NCBI RefSeq assembly: GCF_025370105.1
Contig: NZ_JANQBK010000003.1
Span: 248,001 to 312,000 of the forward strand
Length of the DNA stretch: 64,000 nt
Reading direction: 5' to 3'
Source: Sphingomonas hylomeconis
GTDB taxonomy: Bacteria; Pseudomonadota; Alphaproteobacteria; Sphingomonadales; Sphingomonadaceae
The position numbers were made by a program, and so were the translations under genes. The notes below the pieces were generated by a model. That model did no database searches and was not told the origin of the DNA. It saw only the letters and a program-made list of their open reading frames with translations. Of this stretch, positions 45,923-53,900 are shown piece after piece; positions within the stretch are counted from its first letter, which is position 1; every line of letters starts with the position of its first letter.

Positions 45923-47320
45923 TCAGTCCGCCCCGACCCTCGCCGCCGCCACCCGCAGATCCTCCACGAACCGCGCATATTCCGCCGCCCGCGCCGCCTC
46001 GTCCGGCAACCTGAGCAAAAAGCTCGGATGCACCGTGATCCACGCTTCCCCGCCGCCGTCCGGCAGTTCCAAGGCGCGTCCGCGCTCCCGCCCGATCGTA
46101 ACCACGCGCCCGAACAGGCTGCGTGCCGCGGTGGCCCCCAAAGCCACCGTCACCGCGGGTTTCACCAGCATGCGTTCCTGATCGATCCACCAGCGGCACG
46201 CCTCGATCTCGCCCGCGCCGGGCTTGGAATGGATGCGGCGCTTGCCGCGCTGCTCGAACTTGAAATGCTTCACCGCATTGGTGACATAGACCGCGGTGCG
46301 ATCGATCCCCGCCTCGGCGATCGCGCGATCGAACACCTGCCCCGCCGGGCCGACGAACGGGCGGCCGGCGAGATCCTCCTGATCGCCCGGCTGTTCGCCG
46401 ACGAACATCAGCTGCGCGTCGACCGGCCCTTCTCCGAACACCGTCTGCGTCGCCGGCTTGTACAGCGGGCAGCGCGTGCAGCCTGCCGCTTCGTCGCGCA
46501 GCGCCGCCCAGGCAAGTTCGATATTGCCGCCTACCGCGTCGCGTGCCGTCGTAATCATGCCAGCCTCCCGTGCCTGCGCACCCGCGATCATCGCCGGGAC
46601 CAGCGCCGTCTCGGGCATGTTCTTCCAGTAGCGCCGCGGCATTTCCTTGAGCATCGCGCCGACCTTCAGCCGCGCCGGATTAAAGATCGAGGCGTAATAG
46701 GTCTTCCACACGTCCTCGATCGGATCGCCGCCCGGCGCATCGCTTTTGGCCGCACCGGGGCCTTCCTCGAGCGTCTTGCCGTCCCAATGGATCGAGATGT
46801 CGGGCGTCAGGATCGACCAGCGCATGCTGGCGAAGCGATCGATGAAGAACGAGGCATTGGCGCGCACGATGTGATGATCAGGCTCGAACCAGGCGACGAA
46901 GCGGGGCGTGCCGCCATCGTCCAGTTCGCGGAACCGCACGAAGGCGCGCATCTTGTGGATATCGCGACGCACGTCCTTGGCCAGCAGGTCGAGCCGGCGC
47001 AGCAGCGGGTCGGCATGGTCCTCCATCAATTTGGGCTCGGTGCGCAGGCGGGCGAGCAGGGTGTAGAGCAGGCTGAACCGCGTCGGATCGCTGTGCAGCA
47101 CGACGTTGCGGGCGAGATCGAGAAAGGCGCGGGGCACCGAGAAGCCGCCGCCTGCGGGCGGGGCGGGGGGTGGCGGGGCGTCGGCGGCGAAAAGGTCGCC
47201 TGGACCGTTACCGACTTGCCAGACGACGTCGGATGCGGGGATGGCCTCTGCGGCCAGACCACGGGCGGCGTCGCGCCAGCCGTCGAAATCGTCTTCGTCG
47301 GCGAGAGTTACGCGCCGCAC
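45923..47320 (-). CDS. DUF4130 - UdgX fusion, uracil-DNA glycosylase-type DNA repair protein
   Basis: A 465-residue two-domain protein. Residues 1 to about 240 form a DUF4130-type domain (VTLADEDDFDGWRDAARGLA; FVRFRELDDGGTPRFVAWFE); residues about 265-465 form a family-4-like uracil-DNA glycosylase of the UdgX type. The latter has CTRCPLYKPATQTVFGEGP, FVGEQPGDQEDLAGRPFVGP and the UdgX-specific loop KRRIHSKP, whose H364 corresponds to the histidine that in mycobacterial UdgX bonds covalently to the abasic site after uracil removal. VTVHPSFLLRLP-like C-terminal motif (ITVHPSFLLRLP) follows. The GTG at 47320 is preferred because an upstream GTG at 47335 would run coding sequence into the 34-bp inverted repeat. 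Third gene of the cassette starting with the radical SAM protein. Confidence 0.88.
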   Translation of the reverse strand: MRRVTLADEDDFDGWRDAARGLAAEAIPASDVVWQVGNGPGDLFAADAPPPPAPPAGGGFSVPRAFLDLARNVVLHSDPTRFSLLYTLLARLRTEPKLMEDHADPLLRRLDLLAKDVRRDIHKMRAFVRFRELDDGGTPRFVAWFEPDHHIVRANASFFIDRFASMRWSILTPDISIHWDGKTLEEGPGAAKSDAPGGDPIEDVWKTYYASIFNPARLKVGAMLKEMPRRYWKNMPETALVPAMIAGAQAREAGMITTARDAVGGNIELAWAALRDEAAGCTRCPLYKPATQTVFGEGPVDAQLMFVGEQPGDQEDLAGRPFVGPAGQVFDRAIAEAGIDRTAVYVTNAVKHFKFEQRGKRRIHSKPGAGEIEACRWWIDQERMLVKPAVTVALGATAARSLFGRVVTIGRERGRALELPDGGGEAWITVHPSFLLRLPDEAARAAEYARFVEDLRVAAARVGAD

Positions 47321-47327
47321 CAGCTTA

Positions 47328-47425
47328 CCCGTCACCCCTGCGCAGGCAGGGGCCTATCGCTTTATCCTCCAGCGCTACCGCATGTGGAAGCAGCGATAGG
47401 CCCCTGCCTGCGCAGTGGTGACGGG
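47328..47425. repeat. Long inverted repeat (family C), 34-bp arms
   Basis: Left arm 47328-47361 and right arm 47392-47425 are inverted copies differing at one position, with a 30-base loop. Arms begin CCCGTCAC and contain CTGCGCAGGCAGGGGCCTAT. It lies between the hemerythrin gene and the UdgX gene, just before the UdgX start, and no second copy was seen in the window. Confidence 0.9.
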
Positions 47426-47437
47426 CCAGGGGAATCA

Positions 47438-47923
47438 TCACTCGCGCGCGTCGCCACCCGCCGGCTCTGCCTCGGCGCGTTCCAGCTCGGCCGGCTTGCG
47501 CTCCTCGAAGACCTGCGCAAGCTTCGCTTCCTCGTCGTCGGACAGCTCTTCCGCCGCCGCCGGGAACATGTCCTGCTCTTCCTCGTCGATATGATGCTCA
47601 TAGCGGTGGCGCATCTTGTCGAACATCTTGCGCCATGTGTCGCTGGCCGAATCCATCTCGGCCATTTCGCCGAAGAAATCGTCGATCTCCTTGTGCTCGG
47701 ACACCGAATGGCGCGCATCGTCGCGCAGATCGGGCTTGCCGAGCATCATCGCATAGAGCGATTCCTCCTCGGCCGCAGCATGCGCGGATACCTCGATGCG
47801 GAATGCCTCGAACAGCCGGTCGCGCTCGGCATCGCCGGGGGCGGTGCTGGCGATCTGCGCGAGCAGCTCGCGGTGGCGGTCGTGATCGGCCTTGAGGTCG
47901 GCGAAAATGCGGGCGTCGGCCAT
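47438..47923 (-). CDS. Hemerythrin HHE cation-binding domain protein
   Basis: A 161-residue four-helix hemerythrin-like protein. Histidine/glutamate ligands are spread over the helices: KADHDRHRELLAQI, EVSAHAAAEEESLYAMML, HSVSEHKEIDDFFGEM and RHRYEHHIDEEEQDMFPAAA. Such proteins bind a di-iron centre and sense or store oxygen, nitric oxide or iron; some protect Fe-S enzymes under oxidative stress. The C-terminal tail is acidic and disordered. It lies between the radical SAM gene (65 bases upstream) and UdgX (117 bases downstream) on the same strand, an unusual companion for a DNA-repair pair. Confidence 0.88.
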   Translation of the reverse strand: MADARIFADLKADHDRHRELLAQIASTAPGDAERDRLFEAFRIEVSAHAAAEEESLYAMMLGKPDLRDDARHSVSEHKEIDDFFGEMAEMDSASDTWRKMFDKMRHRYEHHIDEEEQDMFPAAAEELSDDEEAKLAQVFEERKPAELERAEAEPAGGDARE

Positions 47924-47988
47924 GATATGCTCCTGTGGTTGGAAGCAGAACCGATCGTGCGCCGCGTTGTTTCAGTTGCGACTCGCTT

Positions 47989-49236
47989 TCACGCAAACAG
48001 CTCGAGCTGCTCCTTCTTCGGCGCCACCACCGGGCGCAGATCGGCGCGATCGCTGAGCGCCAGCGGGCGCCAGTCGTCGGCGATCAGGAACGGGCGCACC
48101 TTGGCGATCGACTGGGTCAGCCGCCCGACATCGGCCAGGCTCAGCCGCCGCCAGCGCCGCGCGGACAGGATATTGCCGACGGCCTTCACCCCCAGGCCGG
48201 GCACGCGCAGCAGCATCTCGCGCGGCGCGCGATTGACGTCGACCGGGAAGGAGCCGCGAAACTTGAGCGCCCAGGCGAGCTTGGGATCGATATCCAGCGG
48301 CAGCATGCCGGTCGCCTGATCGGTCGCCGCGACCACATCGGCCGGCGTGTAATCGTAGAAGCGCATCAGCCAGTCGGACTGGTAGAGGCGATGTTCGCGC
48401 ATCAGCGGCGGGCGCTTCAAGGGCAGGATCGTGCTGGCGTCCGGGATCGGCGAGAAAGCGGAATAATAGACGCGCCGCAGGTTGAAGCGATCATAGAGTG
48501 TCGAGGCCTTGGCGACGATATCGCCGTCGGTCGCGGCATCGGCGCCGACGATCATCTGCGTCGATTGCCCGGCAGGCGCGAAGCGCGGCGCGGATTTGTA
48601 GCGTTTCTTGGCGTCCGCCGTGTCGACGATCGCCGTCTTCATCTCCTGCATCGCCGTTTCGATTCGGCCTTCGGATTTCTCCGGCGCGAGCCGCTTGAGC
48701 CCGGATGCGGTCGGCAGTTCGACGTTGATCGAGACGCGATCGGCATAGAGGCCGGCCTGGTGAACCAGCTCGGGATCGGCATCGGGGATCGTCTTGAGAT
48801 GGATATAGCCGCGAAAATGGTGATCCTCGCGCAAGCTGCGCGCGACCTCGACGATCTGCTCCATCGTGTAATTGGACGATGCGATGATGCCGGACGAGAG
48901 GAACAGCCCCTCGATATAATTACGACGGTAGAAAGCGAGCGTCAGATTGACCACTTCCTGCGCAGTGAAGCGCGCGCGCCGCACATTGCTGCTCTTGCGG
49001 TTGATGCAGAAATGGCAATCGAAGATGCAGCTGTTGGTCAGCAGGATTTTGAGCAGGCTGATGCAGCGACCGTCCGGCGCATAGGCATGGCAGATGCCCA
49101 TCCCGCCATCGGTCGATCCAATCCCCTTGCCATCGCGCGAGGTGCGCTTGGCAGTGCCGGAGGAAGAGCAGGACGCATCGTATTTCGCGGCGTCGGCCAG
49201 GATTTCGAGCTTTTGCTGGACGTCGAGTTGAGCCAT
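47989..49236 (-). CDS. Putative DNA modification/repair radical SAM protein
   Basis: A 415-residue radical SAM enzyme of the group annotated as putative DNA modification/repair protein (TIGR03916-like), regularly found beside DUF4130-UdgX genes. The cluster motif is CIFDCHFC (C70, C74, C77; CX3CX2C as in canonical radical SAM). FLSSGIIASSNYTMEQIVE and GYIHLKTIPDADPELVHQAG continue the barrel; RVPGLGVKAVGNILSARR-like C-terminal helix-hairpin-helix (VPGLGVKAVGNILSARR) suggests DNA binding. The chemistry is unknown; repair of a DNA lesion is inference from the HhH and its partner. A LexA-type box lies three bases upstream of the ATG, and no clear Shine-Dalgarno is present. Confidence 0.9.
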   Translation of the reverse strand: MAQLDVQQKLEILADAAKYDASCSSSGTAKRTSRDGKGIGSTDGGMGICHAYAPDGRCISLLKILLTNSCIFDCHFCINRKSSNVRRARFTAQEVVNLTLAFYRRNYIEGLFLSSGIIASSNYTMEQIVEVARSLREDHHFRGYIHLKTIPDADPELVHQAGLYADRVSINVELPTASGLKRLAPEKSEGRIETAMQEMKTAIVDTADAKKRYKSAPRFAPAGQSTQMIVGADAATDGDIVAKASTLYDRFNLRRVYYSAFSPIPDASTILPLKRPPLMREHRLYQSDWLMRFYDYTPADVVAATDQATGMLPLDIDPKLAWALKFRGSFPVDVNRAPREMLLRVPGLGVKAVGNILSARRWRRLSLADVGRLTQSIAKVRPFLIADDWRPLALSDRADLRPVVAPKKEQLELFA

Positions 49237-49238
49237 GT

Positions 49239-49253
49239 GTTCGACATATGTTC
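49239..49253 (-). promoter_or_regulatory. LexA (SOS) box, alphaproteobacterial type
   Basis: GTTC-GACATAT-GTTC (read on the plus strand) is an exact match to the alphaproteobacterial LexA consensus GTTC-N7-GTTC. It ends three bases before the start codon of the radical SAM gene, where a bound repressor would block transcription. It predicts induction of the cassette by DNA damage. Confidence 0.8.
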
Positions 49254-49285
49254 TATATCGGTCAATGTCGATAGATCACGCTCAA

Positions 49286-49310
49286 GCCGGCCCGAAACGA
49301 TCGGGCCGGC
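49286..49310 (-). terminator. Hairpin between the 44-residue protein gene and the SOS box
   Basis: Perfect 10-bp stem GCCGGCCCGA / TCGGGCCGGC with a 5-base loop, 10 bases past the stop codon of the small membrane protein gene. The T-run on the minus strand is weak (TTGAG), so termination strength is uncertain. Confidence 0.65.
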
Positions 49311-49319
49311 CGGGATCGA

Positions 49320-49454
49320 TCAGAACGGCATCATGCCGAAATATTTCAGCACGCCGATCGCCACGATCAACACGGTGATCGCGAGGATGATGTTGGCGAC
49401 GTTGAAGCTGCTCTTGGCGACGACGACGCGTTCGTCGGAATTGATTTCTGACAT
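49320..49454 (-). CDS. 44-residue single-pass membrane protein
   Basis: A very small gene: MSEINSDERVVVAKSSFNVA is followed by NIILAITVLIVAIGVLKYFGMMPF and a stop. The first 18 residues are polar, the rest one transmembrane helix with a short aromatic end. AGGGAG lies seven bases upstream of the ATG and a hairpin follows the stop, so it looks like a real gene. It has the composition of small membrane regulators or stress proteins. I do not recognise a family. It lies directly upstream of the SOS-type cassette on the same strand. Confidence 0.7.
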   Translation of the reverse strand: MSEINSDERVVVAKSSFNVANIILAITVLIVAIGVLKYFGMMPF

Positions 49455-49539
49455 AATGGTGCTCCCTGGTTTCCGTGGCGCGTCAACCGGCGAGCGGGAA
49501 TTGTTGTTCCGCGTTGGAAATGATTAACGTCCTCCCTGC

Positions 49540-49648
49540 CGTCACCCTGGACTTGTTCCGGGGTCCTCCATGCCGCAAAGGAAGGGCACGGATTGGCGAC
49601 GCGTGGCGAAAGCCGTGGGGTGGGTCCCGGACCAGGTCCGGGGTGACG
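49540..49648. repeat. Palindromic intergenic repeat, family A copy 5
   Basis: CGTCACCCTGGACTTGTTCC at the left and GGACCAGGTCCGGGGTGACG at the right; closest to copy 2 (14824-14930). It lies in the divergent gap between the 44-residue protein gene and the GT87-like gene. Confidence 0.85.
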
Positions 49649-49664
49649 AGTTGGGGGCGATGCA

Positions 49665-50900
49665 TTGACCATCTCGGAGCGATCCCGCCGCCTTCCCTAC
49701 ATCCTGCTCGGCCTCACCTGCCTGCTCGGCTACATCTTCAAGGCGCATTGCGGCCCCGGCTGGGTGAACGGAATCCAATATACCAGCGGCTGTTACAGCG
49801 ATGCCGTTCCCTTCTGGGGGCTGCGCGGCGTGGCCGACGGGGCCTTGCCCTATCTGCAGGCGCGCATGGAATATCCGGTGCTGACCGGTGCGCTGATCTG
49901 GGTGGAGGGCGTGATCGCGCGGACGCTGGGGGGCGCGGGAGCGAACGCCGCGACCTTCCTGCTGGTGGTCAGCGCGGTCAATGCCGGCCTTGCTTTCCTG
50001 GTCCTGTGGCTGATGGAGCGCGCTTCCGTGGACCGGGCGCGGCTTTATGCCTGGGCCGCGGCGCCGCCGCTCATCCTGTATCTCGGGCATAATTGGGACA
50101 TGCTGGCGGTGGCGCTGGCGGTGGCGGCCCTGCTTGCGGCGCGGCGCGGCGCGGCATTCCGGGCAGTGCAGCTCGCCGCGTTCGGCGCGGCGGCCAAGCT
50201 GTTCCCGGTGCTGATGCTGCCGTTGATCGGCCTGGGTGCCTTGTTCCGCCGCGATGCCCTGTGGCGCGAGCGCATCGTCACCACCGTCCTGCTGGCGATC
50301 GCCGCGGTGCTGGCCTGGGGGGCGGTGAACCTGCCGGTCGCGGCGGTCGCCTTCACCAACTGGTCGGAATTCTACGCCTTTTCCGGGGAGCGCAGCGGCA
50401 CGGCGGCGTCGATCTGGGAATTGCTCGCCACGTTCGGTGTGTGGAACGCGCCGATCCCGCTGCGCAACATGGCGAGCTTCGCCGCCTTCGCGATCGGCGC
50501 CCTGGCCATCGTGCTGCTCGGCTGGCGGCGGCACGGCGCGCAGTCGTGGCTGCTGTTTACCCCGGTGCTCGCCTGGTTCCTGCTCACCAACAAGGTCTAT
50601 TCGCCGCAATTCGACCTGTGGCTGTATCCGTTCCTGGTGCTGACCAGCTACCGGCTATGGCCGCTGCTGTGGTTCGCGCTCGGCGACCTCGCTGCCTACT
50701 TCGCGGAATTCTGGTGGTTTGCCGGGATGGAGGGCAGGACGCCCTCCGCCACCCCCGGCGACATCGCGCTGGCCGCGGCAATCCGCGGCGCGGCGATGCT
50801 GTGGATCATCGTCGCCGCGCTGCGCCAGCCGGCGCCGGCCTGGATCACGCCGCCAGCAGACTCTCCGCGCCACCCAGATCGACCGACACCAGCCGGCTGA
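49665..50900 (+). CDS. GT87-like (DUF2029) polytopic mannosyltransferase family protein
   Basis: A 411-residue membrane protein with about ten helices. The first periplasmic loop, GCYSDAVPFWGLRGVADG then GALPYLQARMEYPVLTGAL, has the acidic residues and EYPVLTG motif of GT87/DUF2029 transferases, and TNKVYSPQFDLWLYPFLVL is a conserved late segment. GT87 enzymes use polyprenyl-phosphate mannose to build cell-surface glycans in actinobacteria; the proteobacterial role is unknown. The start is TTG, preceded by a GGGGG run; the nearby ATG runs straight into a stop. The 3' end overlaps the smc 3' end by 56 bases. Confidence 0.75.
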   Translation: MTISERSRRLPYILLGLTCLLGYIFKAHCGPGWVNGIQYTSGCYSDAVPFWGLRGVADGALPYLQARMEYPVLTGALIWVEGVIARTLGGAGANAATFLLVVSAVNAGLAFLVLWLMERASVDRARLYAWAAAPPLILYLGHNWDMLAVALAVAALLAARRGAAFRAVQLAAFGAAAKLFPVLMLPLIGLGALFRRDALWRERIVTTVLLAIAAVLAWGAVNLPVAAVAFTNWSEFYAFSGERSGTAASIWELLATFGVWNAPIPLRNMASFAAFAIGALAIVLLGWRRHGAQSWLLFTPVLAWFLLTNKVYSPQFDLWLYPFLVLTSYRLWPLLWFALGDLAAYFAEFWWFAGMEGRTPSATPGDIALAAAIRGAAMLWIIVAALRQPAPAWITPPADSPRHPDRPTPAG

Positions 50901-53900
50901 CGCCCTGTTCGATCATCGTCACGCCGAACAGGCGGTGCATGCGGCTCATCGTCACCGCATTGTGCGTGACGATCAGGTAGCGCGTCTGCGTCTCGCGCGT
51001 CATCGCGTCGAGCAGGCCGCAGAAGCGCTCGATATTGGCGTCGTCGAGCGGCGCGTCGACCTCGTCGAGCACGCAGATCGGCGCCGGGTTGGTCAGGAAC
51101 AGGCCGAAGATCAACGCGACCGCGGTCAGCGCCTGCTCGCCGCCCGACAGCAGGGTGAGTGATTGCAGCCGCTTGCCCGGCGGCTGCGCCATGATCTCGA
51201 GCCCGGCCTCCAGCGGATCGTCCGAATCGATCAGTTCGAGATGCGCGGCGCCACCGTTGAACAGGGTGGTGAACAGCCGCTGGAAATGGCCGTTGACCGC
51301 CTCGAACGCGGCGAGCAGGCGCTGCCGCCCCTCGCGGTTGAGCGTGCCGATCGAGCCGCGCAGGCGGTTGACCGCCAGGCCCAGCTCCTCGCGCTCGGCG
51401 GCATTGCCGCTGCTCGCGGATTCGAGTTCGGCAAGCTCGCTCTCGGCGACGAGATTGACCGGCCCAATCCGCTCGCGATCGAGCGACAGGCGTTCGTGCG
51501 CCTGGCCTTCGTCTTGCGGGCTGCGCACCGTATCGACCGCGAAGCCGACGCGTTCCGGCAATACTGGCGCCGGGCAGGCAAAGCGTTCGCCCGACAGGCG
51601 GCCCATTTCGACGCGGCGCAATTCCTGGTTTTCCGTCCGCGCCAGCGCGCCGGCACGCACTTCGCGGGCTTGCGCGAGCGCTTCGCTCGCCATGCGCGCG
51701 ACGGTTTCGGTTTCGCGCAGCACACCCTCGGCATTGCGTTCGGCGGCCTGCGCCGTGTCGGCTTCGGCGCGCGCCGCCTGATGCGCTGCCTCCAGCGTGC
51801 CGATCGCGGCATCGATTTCGCCCGGCTTGTCCGCCAGCGCGTCGATTTCCTGCGCGAGTGCCGCTTCGCGCTTGTCCATGTCGGTGATGCGCCGCGCGGC
51901 CTCGCCGGCGCGCGCGCGCCAGCCTTTGGCCTCGCCCGATCCGCTCGCCAGCCGATCGCGATCCTGCGCCAGCGCCCGATCCAGCGTGGCGCGATCGGCG
52001 CGCGCGCTGGCGACGGCGGTGCGCCGCGTCTCGGCCTGCGACGACAGCGCAGCCACGCGGTCACGCGTCGCGCTACCGTCCGGCAGGGCGGCCTTGGCGC
52101 GGCCGGCCGCTTCGAACTCGACCTGCGCTTCGGTAAGATCGGTGGCGATCCGCGCGCGGCGCGCATCGAGATCGGCGCGCTGCGTGGCGATCCGCTCCAG
52201 CGCAGCGGCGGCGCGATCCTCGGCCTTGGCCGCATCGCGCGCCTGCGCCTCGGCCGTCTCGAGCGCGCGTCGCGCGTCGCTGCCCAGCCGCTTGGCGGCG
52301 GCGATCGCAGCCTCGATGCGGGCCAGATCCGCTTCCGCGGCTGCGAGGGCGCTGGCCGCCGCGGGCCGTTCCGCGTCGATGGCGCGCAGCCGGTTGAGCC
52401 GTTCGAGCCGCTCCGCCGCCGCCGCGCCGCCCGATTTGGCGACATAGCCGTCCCAGCGCCGCAGCACGCCGGCGAGCGTCACCAGCCGCTGCCCGACCGC
52501 GAGCGGCTGACCGTCATCCGCCTCGGCGACGAAGATCTGCGCCAGCCGCCGGCCGAGCAGGTCCGGCGCGGCGACATGGCCGCCAAGCGCGACCGTGCCC
52601 GGCGGGGCAGGGGGATCGCCGGGCAGCGCCGCAGCGCCAGCCCAGAAGCGTTCGGCGCTCGCATCCAGCCCGGCTTCGAGATCGTCGCCCAGCGCCGCGG
52701 CCAGCGCGCGTTCGAACCCGGCATCGGCGCGCAGATGATCGAGCAGCCGATCGCGCCCGCTGCGCTGCGTCGCGCGGGTCAGCGCCGCCGCCTCGCTGTC
52801 CAGCGCGGAGAGATCCGCGCGCGCCGCGCCGCGCCGCGCCTGCGCGCCGTCGCGTTCGTCGACGGCGGCACGTTCCTGCGTCTCGGCGGCGGCAAGATTG
52901 GTCCGTGCCGCGTCGCCGTCGCGCAACGCCTGCGCGCGGCGCGCCGCCGCGGCGCTGCGCTCGCTGGCCAGTGGTGCCGCGTCGCCGATCGCGCTGACCT
53001 CTGCCGTGACGCGCGCGAGATCGCGCTCGCTGCGCTCGGTCCGCGCCCGTGCCGCGGCCAGCGCCGCATCCGCCACGCGCGCCTCGGCCGCTTCGCTGGC
53101 TTGCGCCGCCAGTGCCTGGGCCAGCGCGACTTCCGCGTCGCGCGCCGCCTGCTCGGCCTCGGCCAGCGCCGCGGCCATCCCGGGCACCTGCGCTGCGGCG
53201 TCGGCGATGCGCGCCTCCAGCGCCTTGGCTTCCGCTGCCAGCCGCGCCAGCGCCTCCGCCGCGTCATGCGCCAGTGCGCCTTCGCGCTGGCGGTCGTCGG
53301 CCAGCCGCAGACGGGTATCGCCGAGGTCGCGCAGCCGGCGGTCCACCGCGGCGCGCTCGGTGCGCAACGCCGCCAGCTGGTGGCCGGCCTCGCTCGCCAC
53401 GTCGCGTGCGGCCAGCGCCGCCGCCCGCGCGCCTGCCAGGTTTTCCGCCGCCTGCTGCTGATAGGCCGCCGCCGCGCGCTGCTGCTCGGCGGTGTCGGTG
53501 ACGCGCGTCTCTGCCGCCGCCGCCTCGGCCTTGGCGAGATCCGCCGCCGCCGCCGCATCGCGCCAGCGCGCGAAGATCATCCGTGCCTCGGCGACGCGGA
53601 TCTGCTCGGACAGCGTGCGGTAGCGCTCCGCCTGCCGCGCCTGCCGTTTGAGCGCCGCGGCGCGCGCATCCTGATCGGCGATCACCTCGTCGAGCCGGAG
53701 CAGATTGGCCTCGGTCGCGCGCAGTTTCTGCTCGGCATCCTTGCGCCGCACATGCAGCCCGGCAATGCCCGCCGCTTCCTCGAGCATCGCGCGCCGCTCG
53801 GTCGGCTTGGCCGAGATCACCGCGCTGATCCGCCCCTGGCTGACCAATGCCGGGCTATGCGCGCCGGTCGCCGCATCGGCGAACAGCAGCGCCACATCCT

